64,000 bases of DNA from NCBI GenBank assembly GCA_016801885.1, contig CM028898.1:14482858-14546857 (forward strand), in the 5' to 3' direction. The notes beneath the pieces were generated by a model. The model saw only the letters and a list, made by a program, of their open reading frames with translations, was not told where the DNA came from and searched no databases. Position numbers and translations under genes: made by a program. Shown here one piece after another: positions 1 through 14,166 of the stretch. The DNA comes from Toxotes chatareus (Eukaryota; Chordata; Actinopteri; Toxotidae). Positions within the stretch are counted from its first letter, which is position 1. Each line of letters opens with the position of its first letter.

Positions 1-301
1 TTTTTTTTTACACCAGCAGCATTCAGCATAATGTAAAGTGGGTTCTGGCTTAATCGTTAGGTTAAGGTTAGTAATTGGGGTTAAGGATAACCCTCCAGGG
101 ACAGAACTGAAGCCAGTCCTTTAAAAGTATGCTACATATACATATATAAGTATGAGTGTGTGCTTGCATACCTATCCAACAGCAGACCAGTGAGCTGGCT
201 CACTGCTTAGCCAAGACAGAACTGGTGTACTTGCACTGCTTACTCAGCACTGATGAGACCGAAAAGCTCTAAAAAAAAAAAAAAAAAATGCCACTCAGAT
301 G

Positions 302-470
302 TGCCTGGCCGAATGACTCAGGGTGTTAGAAGCTTTGAACTTCTGAGGTTGTGGGTTCATTGGTGAATTTTGTCCAAGTCTAGCACTCAGATGAAGACCA
401 AAAAGCACTCAGGGAGAACTGCAATGTGAAGTGATATGTTCATTTGTGACCATAAGGCACCAGTAGTGCA
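302..470 (+). repeat. tRNA-derived SINE-like unit
   Basis: TGGCCGAATGACTCAGG resembles a pol III A box, and GTTGTGGGTTCATTGGTG about 40 bases on resembles a degraded B box, followed by a non-tRNA tail. It does not fold into a functional tRNA. It sits after an A17 run. Confidence 0.4.
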
Positions 471-1849
471 GCATCTGGTTCAGAACTCGCTTGTTTTCAG
501 TACCTGGTGCGTCAAAACCAGTCCTGCTGTGGGATGACCCAGCCACCCATCCTCCAGAATACAAAAGCCCTTTTGTAGTTAAATTATGAAAGCAGATTAA
601 AGAAATATTATATTATGGTTAATAATGAAAAAGGATGGACAGTCCTGCACATATACAGCACATGCTACAGTTACATTTCCTACATTCTTGATGGCTAAAT
701 CACACATTTTGGACTATTACTCATGATTACCCTTAGGCCCCTTTTTAACATGCCTCTAAGTCTGAGTGGTTTTTAATTTGTGCTTTGACAAGGCCATGAA
801 AGTCAGTCGATTCAACAGATCTACTTACTATAAACGGAGATAAACATATCTGCATAACTGCCTCTAAAAATAATCAACCATTTGAAGCTGTTTGACCCTG
901 ACATGTTCTGATTTAAAAGCACTGTCTCTTCCGCTGACTGATTGACATAAAGTACCCTCCATATCCTTTGTCATAAAAAGCGATCCAAGCTCAGCTAACA
1001 CTCAGGTGTATGTGGACCCTGAAGAGCCCCGTGTCGAGGCAATCAGAGGGTTTCACAGTATCTCTCGAATCATCATCCCTCAAGTAGCCTTTCATCTGTC
1101 TCTCAGTCGTGTCTTGTCTCTGAATGCAAAATCAGAGATGTGAGAAAAAGGCAATTAATTTTTCACCTGCAGGAGATTTAGATCCCACCGATGCTAACAG
1201 ATTTGTAATATAAAGAAACTATAAATTCACACTTATGCTTGAATGCATGTACTGTACATGAAGTGTGTGTGGATTGTAATGTTCCTCCTGCTTCCTAATG
1301 TTCCTTTCCTCTGGGCAGACGCAGACTAATATTACTCAGACTCCTCTCATCTGTCCAAAAATGTACAGTGGTCTATTACAGCCCTCTCTCTTCTTTCTTT
1401 TTTTTCCCCCTCCGGGGCTCAAACGAACAGAGCATTAATGGGAATATGACTCGTCCATCTCTTTCTTTCTCCTCTGTTCACCATCGCTCTCTCACTTCAC
1501 TGGGAGTGAGACCAAAAACCAAGAGGTTAATGAGGAGCAAGAGGAACTACCTGGCCACATCTCTGAATAAACCCTATGTGAACACGCACATAGACATGTA
1601 CACACATTGGTTACTCGCACACATTGGCAAAGCTGACTCCCCTATACAGCTGATCAAACTTGCACTGAGCTTGGTGTGAAAAAGGGGGAATTTTGTATCA
1701 GTGAAACACTGAGATTTAAATTATGATGCTATTGATGTTATATGAAATGTCTTGTCTCTTCAGAAACCATGCAAACAATATTCCAAAACATTTTTTTGGG
1801 TCTCTTTTTTAACTACACTCAAAATCACTGGAAGAGTCGAGGGCCACAG

Positions 1850-2350
1850 ATGAAAACTTAAACAACTAGAAATCATCCGTGATGGAGAAAAACAAACACC
1901 AGTCCCAACAAAAGAGAATCCAGAAAGAACTGAGGACAAGTCCTGAAGGAAATGTAGACAGGAGCAAAAAGGCAGGGCAAACACAGACAGGGGGCATGAC
2001 AACAGACTTTGGAACAGACACTGGTTTGGATTCTGGTTCAGATAAGGACACAGACAGACTTGGGTACAGACACGGTCAAACAGGGACACAGGGAAACAAC
2101 AAGACTTAAATACACAAGGCAATGGGCAACAGGTGACACCAATTAGGGCGGAGCAGACAATCACAAAAGGAGGGAAACTAGACAAAGACAGGAAGTATAA
2201 CAAGGCAAGATACACAAGATACTTCAAAATAAAACAAGAAATACAAACCCAAAACAAGAGTAGCTTGACTAAACAAACACAACCGGAACTACTAACAGAA
2301 GTAAAGAATCTAATCAAGAGTCCAGAAGCTCCAAATGTCCACAAAAGAGT
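1850..2350. repeat. Probable dispersed repeat (open frames on both strands are incidental)
   Basis: A-rich, with many ACAGAC/ACAAG words and the stretch CCAATTAGGGCGGAGCAGAC, which I recall from a common acanthomorph repeat. It gives long but low-complexity open frames on both strands that show no protein family features. Confidence 0.45.
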
Positions 2351-2383
2351 TCAAAAAACACACCAATTCACAGTGAACATGCT

Positions 2384-2770
2384 CTTCGCTCATGGGTCTC
2401 CCAGGCCACGCCCTCCGGCCTCAGGCCTGTGCTCTCTGCATTTTTGATATTCACAGTCACAATCTCCCTCCACAATTCTTAGCACAATCCTCTCTGCCTC
2501 ACTTAGCCCTCTGCACCCTAATGCAAAAAATCAATGACTTATCTCTCTTGTTACCAAAAAATGTGTAAGTTGGAATTCCCGCCACTTTGAAAAGACAGTG
2601 CATTTGCTGTGTTGGCCACAACCCCACAACTGAGGCATCACAAGAAAGCCCAGGATGACAGTACGATTGAGACAGATTCTATAAATGATATTATGACCTA
2701 GGGGTCTCAGACTTGTGTCCCCCACAGAGGACAAAAATGAAAAATGCCGGGTCTCAGGAGGATATGTGTG
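2384..2770. repeat. Dispersed repeat, long copy
   Basis: Has two landmark blocks: TTCGCTCATGGGTCTCCCAG at 2384 and TGACCTAGGGGTCTCAGACT at about 2694, the latter running on to CCCCCACAGAGGACAAAAAT. The same two blocks recur close together at 14.2 kb. Confidence 0.65.
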
Positions 2771-5700
2771 GTGGTATGAGAGACTGTGACAGATCAGCGC
2801 AGTCCTGTGCAGAGAGGGGAGAATTGACCTTGGCTGTTTTATTGAATTAAAGTTTTCATTACAGAGTGAGAGTCGAGGGAGAGGAGAAGGTCTGGAATAT
2901 TTTCATGAACTTAATGTGGGACTAACAACTGCACTTTATACAGTCGATGCTGTGAAATAATGCTATCAAAGTGTGATATAACCATAGTGTTGTTTGAACT
3001 GGCTGTTTAACAATAGTAGCAGTTGTATTAAAGCTGGTATCACTATTGCAGTCACAGATGTCCTTGTGGTGTTAGTAGTATTTACAAAATTGTTATCACA
3101 CAGATCTATTTGGAATGAGAAGGGATTATCGCTCGTCTCCATTGCCTGATTTATTTTTGATAGTGTCATTTGTCAACACCCAAACTTCAATTTGATGCCA
3201 ACAACTGACTCAACTGTTTTTTTTTTTTCATGTGTTGAGCTTTATGGCTCTCCAGACTCACTTTCAACCTTGTTTCCCAAAAGACATTACGATTTGAACT
3301 CTCTAAATCTATTTATATTCACGTGTAAAACCCACAAAACAATTTACATTCTTAAACTCCCTGCAACTGTACCATAGCTTTTCTGCCTGGCTGTTAAAAC
3401 ATTAATAATAACAACTTTTCAGTAAGTGAAGTGGTAGATTTTTACTATCTTAAAATACAGCAATACTTTAAAAATAATGAATAACAAAAAATACATACAA
3501 GCTTCACTGATTTAAAAAGAACCCAAACTCAATGAAAGAAATGCAGAGCTTTGTAGGCTTACAAAATAACAGGTGGAGTTTAAAACGGGTTTGAGCCAGG
3601 AGCAAACCGAGGCTAAAGCTTTTGCGTTGAGAAGAAAGCAAGAGGAATACAAAAAAGGGTGTTGTTTAAACTCCACAGAGGGTCAGACACATTTGTAATG
3701 TGTGGATGAGCTGCCACAGAGCAGCACTACAGGGACAGCGGCAATGTTTGCAGGAACAGGAGTTAAGCGAGATCACAAAGCGATCACAGACTGGCAAGGA
3801 TGTGAGAGATGAGTAGCAGAGGAAGAGATAAAAAGAAGCCAAAGGGCAGGGGATTGGAAACTGACAGTGATGAGGAATAAAACCTTACAATTACAACATT
3901 CTAAAAATAACAAATACATAAAAATATATACACAAAATGAGCTTTAGAATTTTAACCTTAATTGACACAAGGAACAAACGCATTTTTCTGATTACCACTG
4001 ACACACTCACACACATCCACTCCACTGTCAGCTGCTCTGTACTGGCACTGAGCAAGCAGCACTTTCCAGGTGCACTACCAATTGAACCACCACTGCAATA
4101 TGAAGGTTTTTGTCTCCGTGTGTTTAAGTGGACTCTTTCTCTGTGTTTCAGCCTCTCTAGCGAACACCAAGAATCAGCAATCAACTTCTGCACCAAAACA
4201 AGCAATCATTCCAAAACACACAAACAAACCACTTTGCTTTTGAAACATTCATCTTCTTAATGCGAACGCATCTTCAAATGTATTTAAAACCATCCATCGC
4301 AGTTGATTGCAGACAGCAACACAATAAATTGTGGATCAAATCACTGTTTAGAGTAACTGCTTTGGCCTTAAAGTGTAATCGACATTTTTCTAATAACAAT
4401 GAACCAAATAACAATGTGAAAACAGTGCGACTGTGAGTCGCTCACAGTGACAGTTGATGTACAGGGAATTATCACCTGAATCTGCAGCTCTGCTGGGCTT
4501 TATGGAGCTTTATAATGAGTTTCAGATCATGGTTCAGCTGGTTAACTTTCATCACTCTGATAGCGTTGTTTCCTGGCTGCAGCAGGCAACTCTAAAAACC
4601 CACACTGCAGTGACCAGCAACTAGCTGGCGAACAAAGTGAAGCTTTTAGCAGAGCCAGATATTTCTCTGGCTCAATGGAGAGTAAAATCTGTACTTTACA
4701 TTTGCCAGGTGGCCAGGAACACAATTCCAAATTAATGATAATGTTGCTTCATCACTGCTGGATGCATGAGCAGCTGTTTGCAAACAAGTTTGCCATGTCA
4801 GCTTAAAGGATGAAAAAAGTCATAGCAGGTTTAATGAAAAAGAGCAAATCACTGTAATCACTGAATTTTGAATGCATGAGTGGCCCCATACAACATCCCT
4901 GTGGAACCCCAGAGACAAAGAAACTGGGGTTGGTGGAGCTTCCCTTTTTGTTCTCTATGGATATTGGACTGCTGGTTTGTTTGGTGGTATATATACATAT
5001 ATATTATTAGCACTATTGGTACTTACATAAATAACCCTGTCTCCCCCAAGCTAGCAGAGAAAGCTGGGATGTGGCTGTGTAATGCCAGATTCCTGTCTTT
5101 TGTATTTGGCAGGTCTGCTTTCTTCAGGCTGCTCACAGCCAAACCGTTTTCAGTGCTGCCAAACATTAAAATTCATACAAGTAGGTGTGTGTGACAGTTG
5201 CCTACAGGTGAGAGAAGTGGGCTCATCACCAGTTGTAATGCCTACACAGCTGGGATTTAGGAGGGGATCCCTCCAGTCACAGTCACCCATGAGATACCTG
5301 CTGGCTGTTGTGTAACACTTGAAGTACAGGACAGCGCCAAGGTGTGTCTTTACACCGCTTTATGAATGTGAAGAAAGGCAGAGCTGGCGACTGGAAAGCA
5401 TGTTTTCCTGCACAAAAAAACAAAAAAAAAAACAACCAAACAAACAAAAAAAACAACGGTTAAACACATCCAAAAGTCTAAAACCAAAGAATCAGCCAAC
5501 CAATAACTTGCATTAGGATTGCTGAACAGTAGTTCTGCTTGTTACTCAGGTGACCTTGGATGTAGGGTGACAGTCCATAAATTCCTGCCCTAACATTAAC
5601 CTGCGTTATTCCTTCCTCTAAAACTCAAACTGACTGAGCCCAAAGTGACCTAACACACCACAGTCCTGAGGCAGAACTCGAGGATACACACACGTTCGAC

Positions 5701-6699
5701 GACTCACGCACACACACAGTCGCCAGTCCTTCCCCACAGTGGCCTCATGCAGGGCGATGGAGTGTCAGTCCTGTTTGGTTGCTGTGAACAGAGAACAGGT
5801 GCAGCAGCCGACAGATGAGGAGGACTGTCTCCCCTACCTTCTGAATAAAACACCATCTATCTCCATCTTAAACTTTCTTTGCTCTCACTCTGTCCTCACC
5901 TGGTAAATTCTCTAAACAGCTGTCATGTTAAAGTCAACAATTAACAAGGCACACAAACTTATTTCTCATAAGAATCTTTCTGGAAAAGTCTGACCATCAT
6001 TTGTGATATTTGCAAACTCATGATATGTTCTAAGTTAAACCTCAGTATCAACTTAGTTACTAATATATACATAATAAGAAAGTAGTGAGAAATTACACCA
6101 TTTGTAGCAGCCTGCACACAGTTATTACAGTCATCGAACAGTGAGGCAGTTCCTGAAAATTGGGGAAAAGTGCTCGTCTGAATTTTCATCAAGAAACTCA
6201 CTGCAGAGTTTGCAGGGGGCTGCTGTTCTTCATTACAATCCAATGGGCTTGAGGGAAAGTCAGTCAAACCCAACAGAACCCAAAATGACTCTCTTTCAAA
6301 ACAGTGTCTCCCACACTGAAATGGAACCTGCCTACATTCAATTTCCAGGTTATTTTCAGGTTATACTTAAGGTCGTCCATTGCCTGAAATTGACAGAAAA
6401 TTGCAACATGTCCTCCAGCCTAAAAGACCATATACAATTTTTAACCCTACCCTTTGATACACCCCATTGGCTCATTTTCCTGAATTAGCACCCCTACTTG
6501 TGGAAGGAAATATGCCACAGAGTCGAAAATTGCAGTATTAAAAGTTAGAAGTTTGATTTCTGAATTCTTTGATGTCACGTTTTTGCCAAGTTTAATTCCA
6601 AAAACAACAGGCTCTACAACTTTTCCAATACAATATGTGGGATTTTACTGTCACGCTCCAGCACCTCTCACTTGTGATTCATGTAAATTCAATAGTAAT

Positions 6700-6930
6700 T
6701 CAAAACCAATTTAGTAGATGTTGAGATATTTCACAAAATAAGTGTTTGATCTAATGATGGCACTAGAGGAAAAGTCGGGTGTTGAGCAAAGTCAGTGGGA
6801 TTCATCCTCTGGGAACCATGAATGTCTGTACAAAATTTCATGACAATCCATCCAGGAGCTGTTGGACCAAAGCGGTGGACTGACTGACCAACAGACAGGC
6901 TGACATTGCCGTCCCTTGAGCCATGCCTTT
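6700..6930. repeat. Probable dispersed teleost repeat
   Basis: Contains GGGAACCATGAATGTCTGTA, then CAATCCATCCAGGAGCTGTT and a CTGACTGACCAACAGACAGG stretch. I recognise this sentence-like order as a high-copy fish repeat, but I cannot name the family with certainty. Confidence 0.5.
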
Positions 6931-7324
6931 ATAGTTATAATAAATAATGTGGTTCTTTCTTTTCATCCTTCCCCTCAGTTGCCCATCAGTTCCTCCCTCT
7001 GATGCATACAGACTTTCTGTATGCGTCCTACACCAGCTACAGAGTGTGACCCAAAAGCAATGGGAAGAAAATGGACGCAGTGCGTCTGTCATGTACCAAC
7101 CCCCTGCCCCACTAGAGGAGTGGCTGCATGGACAGACATAGATGGGGATAACGTAAATCCCTCAGTCTCTCCTCTTTGTCCTTTCATACATGTCACCATG
7201 AAGCAATAAATGTCAACTTCAAGATCAGACACCATATCGACCATTCCCCAATGACAGAACCAAACATTCGCTCACACATACAGTATAGCTTGACAGACAC
7301 ATAATGATGTGCACAGACACACAG

Positions 7325-7340
7325 ACACACACACACACAC
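7325..7340. repeat. AC dinucleotide microsatellite
   Basis: Eight AC units within a longer ACAC-rich stretch. Confidence 0.9.
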
Positions 7341-8000
7341 GTGTAAGGTAAAAATGGTCATAAGATTATTTCATGTGTAGGACAGGACAGAGCTGTGCAG
7401 CTGAAATACAACAATCTAAGCCCTTTCAGAGCAAGGCTGCTCATCCCAGAGGACAAAACCACATCAATAAAACCATAAAACATTTCCTCCTCATTGACCT
7501 GGTTCTTCCACCACATACAAGCACTTAAACACTCACCAGTGCTGGCATACTGGCACACACACCTGTATTCAGCTACACACACTCACGTGTCAAGAACTCT
7601 TTTTATCTAAATGACAAAGTAGAACATTTGACTTAAAACAATATTTACATGAGCATCTTCCACTTCTATGATGAAGGTGTGGTCACCTTTAGGCAACTAA
7701 AACGTCTTGGTTAAGGTTAGGAAAAGTAAACATGAACAGAATAGGAACCCTGTTCTCCAATGTCAGAGTCAAATCCTTTTTGTGCACCGACCTATGTTGC
7801 CTGCGAACATAATCCTGACATGATATTTATTCCAAAACAAATTAGCAAGGGCAGATTATTTGTACTGGGTTGTACTGTTGTCACTTCTCCTCGAATTCGT
7901 ACATTTTACAAGCCAGTAATGTCAGTCATCACTGAAAAGCTCTGAAAAAGAAACACTCTTAAAATGTCTCAGCAAGTGTTGGGTGAGAAAGTTAATGTTT

Positions 8001-8200
8001 GAAACTGCGGATTCAAGTCCAGCAGGGCCCTGTGGCGCAGTGAATTCAGCACCTGTGTGAAGCCTGAAGACTTCTGGGTTTTTTGATCCCTGGTCCGATT
8101 TTTAAACCCTGCAGAAACCTGATCCCCAGAGTGAAGACTGACAAGCCCTCAGAGACACACTCAGAGTGCGAAGGGGACTTGGGTGCATGGCGGCTTTGTT
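8001..8200 (+). repeat. tRNA-derived SINE-like unit
   Basis: CTGTGGCGCAGTGAATTCAG looks like an A box, with a decayed B box at 8076-8090. A better B-box-like GGATTCAAGTCC lies just upstream at about 8009, suggesting a composite or dimeric insertion. The tail shares AGTGAAGAC and CTCAGAG-type words with the unit near 400. Confidence 0.45.
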
Positions 8201-9548
8201 TGCGACCTGTAATTTTCTCAGTGACGTTGTAGTCTATTTTGATCCTTGTCCATTGCCAGTGCCTGGAGTTAAACCAGTTCCCACTGCAGTATAAGAAGGG
8301 GGGGAAGTGAAAAATTTGCACTCGTCCTGAGGCTGTAAGACAGCACTTCACGAGATAAGAGGAAAACAAGAGGGGTCTGGAGGCAAACAACAGAAACAAC
8401 TGGAGTTCGTGGAAAGTTCTGATCAGACATTTGATTTGTCTAATTTTGAGACATTTTCAAACTTTTTGCTGTCAATTATTTATTTCTGCAATTTTGAACA
8501 TTTGAACAAAATACCAAGGCCGTCAGTTTTCTGGTGAGGGACAGTTTCTGTATTTATATCAACACGCAAACAACCATAACCATCCGTATGGGTGATCTTA
8601 ATCAGTGTTGCTCCCTAATCTGCATTCTGTGCACACAGATTACAGGGCAGATCAGATCGACCCCACTGCCAGACAGATGGGAACCAAAAGGGGGGGTCTT
8701 TCAGACACAGCACCAGTCCCCCCCCCACCTGTCCTGATACATGACCTCCAGCGTGGAGCTCACCACAGGGCTGATGATTGACTGTGTGAGACCTCCTAGA
8801 GGATGGGAAGAGGGCAAGGAGGGTGTGGAAGACAGTGGTGGAGTTTAAAATGTCTGTACTGCCATTTTGCATATTTCAGCTCAACAGTTAAAATGACATA
8901 TGTACATTTGATATTTATGCCATGGGCAGCGACAGGTTTCATTTTCAGCAGAATAGCATGAACATTAAGTTGGAGTTTAGAGGTCAACCTTAACAGGGAG
9001 TTATTTCATTTTATTTATTTTTTCCGTGTTAATGTGGTGGTAATCTCATTGCGAGCAAGGGCTCTTTCTTATTGTTGTTTTCATGGAAGCTGTGACATTA
9101 AATATTTAAAGATGCATTATTTGATTTTTGGCCATTAGAGACCAGAAAAATGTCAAAATAAGCTGACAGATACACAGCCATCATCATATCACTGCTTTAT
9201 TAAGTTATTATGGAGAGCGTGTTAGCAATCAGTTGCCCATTTACACATCCAGCAACATAAGCATTAATTGTGTCATATTTTTCATCATTGTAAGTCAAAT
9301 GTTCATGTTTCTTTTAGCTGTGGCTTAATCTCTACCAACTAATGAGGGACATATCTGGCTCTTTAGCTGCTACATGCTCCACTTTGTTCAGCACTATATT
9401 CAAAACACTGACATTATTAAAAGGATCATTTGAATTTGGTAACTTTTTGTATTTAAAAATTATGATGAGCAGTTTTAGAGATTGCCACACACATTTTGGG
9501 ATTGTGGAAAGGTGTGAGGAACAATGGGAAAGCAACATATAAGGGGGC

Positions 9549-9612
9549 CTTTCGCTCGTGGGTCTCCCAGGCCCCCCCCCCCCTTCCCGGGCCTCAGCCC
9601 TCTGCTGTTTTG
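9549..9612. repeat. Dispersed repeat, short copy
   Basis: TTTCGCTCGTGGGTCTCCCA followed by a C-run and a CCTCAG/CTCTGC segment, matching the first block of the copy at 2.4 kb. Confidence 0.6.
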
Positions 9613-12600
9613 TTTTACAACTTTTTGTTTTTTCAAACACTTGAAAAAAGTGTTGTGCTGGAGATGGACCACACAGCTTTTAGTCCAGTTAGAGTTATAG
9701 TTTATCCATCAAGACCAGTTTAAAAGATCAATCTTTATTGTTTCACTTGAGGCTGACAATATTTCTCACACAAGAGAAAATGTAAGACTTTAAGCTCACA
9801 TCCTTAAGCAAATGATCTGATTACCTCTCACTGTAGTTGGACAACTTTCAAAGTCCACTTCAGTTTTATTTTTGCAAAGTCACAAGTGTAGAACTTCAAA
9901 AACTCTCAGACATCAAACAATCACATCAGAACTGCTGCTGTAAACTGGATCTCAGCCTAAACAGTTCACAAGCTGCCGTTGTGTCGACAGTACATACCAC
10001 CAGTATTCCACATAAGGCTATTACAACACCTAAGGGCATGATGCGCTTGCATAATACTGTTTGTACATAAATATTATACACCCGGCATATGCTTAAGACT
10101 GCACACAGGGACATGGTCTCACTTTGCCATTAATAATGAGCTGTTTTTAGAGCTTTGCACCTGCCTCAGATGAGCTCTGTGGTTTTATTTAGCATATTTA
10201 AAAACATCTTTTTCAGTTCTGTTCTTTAAGTTATGCATACTCACTTTGTGCTTACTAATATTTTCAAGCATGCAGTCCTCATAAAAGTTATTTTTAACTT
10301 CTGTTTTTCTTTGATTGGTTGTTAAGAAAGTGAATTGTAGTGATATGTTTTTTTCAGACATCAAACTAAATAAATGTGTGTAGAGTTTGTATCTGGATGT
10401 GATTTCTCCAGCGTTAATATTTGATAAGTGTGTTTATATACAATATTTGACATCAAGAACATGATGCACCTGACAGAAGATAATATTCAGAGTATTAATG
10501 TTCATCTTGAAACCACTCTGACTTGTTACAGTAATCAGTATGATATTTTATTCCTCAGCATAGACTTTGATTTAGATATAAAATAAGTATGGTTGCGTGC
10601 CAAATCAAAATCCCAACTTTGAGTGAGGGAATAAATGTTTGAACCAGTGCAATGTGTCTGTGTTGGTATAATGAGCAAGCAGTGGATATGAATCATTTCT
10701 GTCATTGCAGGTATTACAGTTCTGTGCCTCAGGCAGCGCACCATGATTGATAACTCAGATGATTACACTTTGCCAATGGGAGAGGGAGGAAGAGCAGGAT
10801 GGGTGTGGGGAGGAAGAGGGGAAAGGAAGGGACATAATGACACTAATGATAATTACAGAATTGCTAATACCTGAATCTTCAACAAATTAGCTGTGCCCTT
10901 AGTCCTAGACATAGCAAGACATACTTTAATCCCCAATCCATACTTTAATCAGTCTAAAGGTAGTAGGATGACTGTGGATTTCACTGAGTTGTAATTGATC
11001 TTCTCAGATGTAATACCAACATGAATTACCGGTAGCCAACAGATGCCATCATCCGTCTCCCATAAACCCTTGCATTTTGGGGCTCTCAATATGTTGCTCT
11101 TGTGGTCTGTGTGCCCAGCACATTCTGTTTCATGTCAACCTTCATTAGAAAGACACGCTACCCTCATACACACCGTATGTACACTGTGTGTCACAGAAAC
11201 ATATGGCCGTTAATTTATGGATCATGTCATTTTAATGAAAACAGCCCTTTCGTCACTTGTCGCTGGACCTGAGATTTTGCGTGTGTGTATGTGTACAGGT
11301 TTTAACTTGGACTGGAAGAATGAGACATACAATAAACCCTCCAAACAAACAGACCACACAGCCTCTTAATTAAAAGTGTTGGTTTATATTACTTGTCAAA
11401 ATATGACACTTTGAAAATTCTTTTCTTATTCTCAAACTTTTCAGTCTGAACGGAAAGTTCAGTTTTTATTTCTTTACATCTTATTTTAACCTGTACTATT
11501 GTTGTCCTGCCCTGTTTTATTTTTTATTTTAATAGTTTGTTTGCCTCCTTTTATTTTGGTTTAAACACTGTGAACGTTTTTCTGCTTCATGTATTTTTTG
11601 TTGTGGTGGCAAATGTGTGAGATGGATAAAAAAAAAACCTCACAAGTTTTGATGGAACATTAAAAAAAAAAAAAAAAAGACACAAACAGCCCAAAAATTA
11701 CTTTTCCCTGAATTTTGCTGCATCACGTTGGTGGCCCTGTCCCAACAGTCTGCCCCTCTAGCAGCTTGCTAATTACTGGACAGGGGCCTCGCTCTCCCAA
11801 ACCAGACCTGACAGCGCTCGGCAGCACACTCATAACGTCACAGCAGCTAAATGAAGAAAGTGGAGTCAGTAAAAACTCCCCGAGGTGTGCGCGGGTGGAC
11901 CGTCCTCCTAAAAGCAACATGGTTTGTCTATCATGTGTGTGTTGGCCCCTGCGGCTGCTGCCAGCATGTTCTGTAAAGGTTGAACCTGCTCACCCTCAAT
12001 AAACTAAGCTCATGGAAAAACATTTACTGTCTGCATGGCTGAACATGGACAGAGCAGGTCAGAGGAAACAGAATAATGTGTGCCTGTGTGTGCATATACC
12101 CTGGCAGATTTGTGTATATCCTTGTTCCTAACGTGCATCCCTGTATGTGTTTATGTTTTATCTATGAATTAGCTGCGAAAGTATTAGTGGACGGGCACCT
12201 GCGTGTTTGCTGTTTCTACATGTTTGCATGTGCCACTGTGTGAATGACTCATTGCTACCTGATGTGAAAGTCTGTCAGTCACACTCCAACAGTGACGGGC
12301 TGATAATCACCTCCCAATTAGCCGGTCTGGGGCCAGACAAGCCAGGGAACACACAGACACACACACCTTTGACTTTGGCTACAACTCACTTTTTAGAAAG
12401 ATTATTCCCAATTCTGGTGTCACCCACCTGTTTGACCTTTGGCCTCTGACTCTTCTTAATTTGTACTCCAGGGGTCAAACCAGCGTACCCTGCAGAGGTG
12501 GAGGATACAGTGAAGACAGGATAAGCATGCAAGTATAATATAACACTAATGGGTTTGCAAAACACCCACTGCAGTCCGCCTTTTCTGTGAGATAAATCAA

Positions 12601-13910
12601 TAGGAATACTGTGTTAATCCACCCACCTGTTTCAGAGAGGGTGTAGGAGGGATGAAAGCAGTAACTGATGGATATAAGAAGGGATTTAATGCAAAAATAA
12701 AATATAACTTGGATCATTTTATGAGTCAAAAATAGATTTCAGTTAAGAGATTTTTTTTTTTATTTTAAACATAGAGGCAGGCTTATCTGTTTGCAGTGAG
12801 ACAAGGAGAGGCTTCACAAAAGAGCCAGATAACTCACTGCTCTCACAGAAGGAGGATGGAAATGAGAACTGAGGGTGAAGATGAACAACAGAGGTGGGAT
12901 AAGGGTAGCAAAGGAGAGTAATAACCGGGCGGAGGCAGAGGAGGGAGACGAAGGAAAGGCTTATTAAAGGGAGGTGGAGAGTTGAGGTGAGCAGGGTTTG
13001 TGTCTGCGCTAGAGTCGCTCTGACCAGTCCCCCTGTTTTGGCTGGCAGATGGGTCCTGTCGTGGTGCCGCCTGAAGGATGGCATGCCATGCCGACGCCCT
13101 CACTAGGAACACACGCACACACACACACATCCACACAATGCTCTCTCGCAATTTCACTTCCTTTCTTGCCAGCATGGCCACAGCACTGACAGATTGAGAG
13201 CAAACAGGCAGGCAGGCAATAAGCTCAGACACCTGAGAGCGCCCTAAGGAACCTCACTCTCACTGGCAGGCGGAGGGGACTGCTGGCTACGCTGCAAAAC
13301 ACCAATTAGGTGCTCGAAAAAAAAAAGAAAAGCTCCATTAAAAGACCAATTAAAGAGCCATTACAGAATAATGAGATGTGAGGTACCTGTTAGGTCTGAA
13401 CCAACTTGTGCAAAGTGAGAGCAGTGTAATTTTATTGGACAGCCACATGGTCAGATGTCATGCTCAGCCACGAAGGTTGTGCTGGCAGTCCATGCTGACA
13501 TAACAGAGGTTCACGCTTCATCATGTAGTTGAACCGTAACATCACACTCGTTCATGTAACTTATGATATTTTTATCAGTGGATTGCAGGTGAACATGGCA
13601 AACCTGTGAAGCAAAACTGTCAGAAGATAATTATTTAAAGAAATCTGTCCAAACGAGCCACTCTGACGTGAAACGAACAACATTTGCGGTGGAGCACGTC
13701 GAGGGAATGAAGAGGGACCGTTTCCTGTGGGGCAGTGATGAAGTGAGTTGCCGCTGAATTCCCTTTTCAGTCATTAAAACGTGGTGAACTTTACAAGGGC
13801 AAGGCAAAGAACGGTTCGTAGACGGAAGACTGAAACTGTCGTCTAATCACTTAACTATGTGATTACTTTCTATTTCTATCCACTGATGGGGCCTCTCCAG
13901 ACACGTTTCT

Positions 13911-13928
13911 GAATGTGTGTGTGTGTGT
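13911..13928. repeat. GT dinucleotide microsatellite
   Basis: Eight to nine GT units followed by a short GA-rich tract. Confidence 0.85.
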
Positions 13929-14166
13929 TAGTGAGAGAGAGAGCCAAAGACAGAAAGAGACAAGTGTCCTTCTGCTTGATATCAGCCTCCATCAGGACCA
14001 ATCAATACAATCCCTCAGAATTACTGTCACAACAGAATGAATTACCCTGCCATGCATGGAATACACAGACACACACTCACAAGCACACCCACCCAGCCAT
14101 GATGTGCTCCTCACCCGAGCGGGCCCGAGAGCCTGTGCACTCTCATCTATGACATTTACAATGAAC

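Noticed and set aside
55..100. Telomere-like GGTTAAGG/GGTTAGG words
   Set aside because: Irregular and very short; no tandem TTAGGG array.
302..380. Functional tRNA gene
   Set aside because: The B box is too degraded and the cloverleaf cannot be closed; read as a SINE head instead.
1760..2344. 194-codon open frame on the minus strand
   Set aside because: Cys/Leu/Ser/Phe-rich low-complexity reading of a repeat-like purine-rich strand, with no splice context or family motifs.
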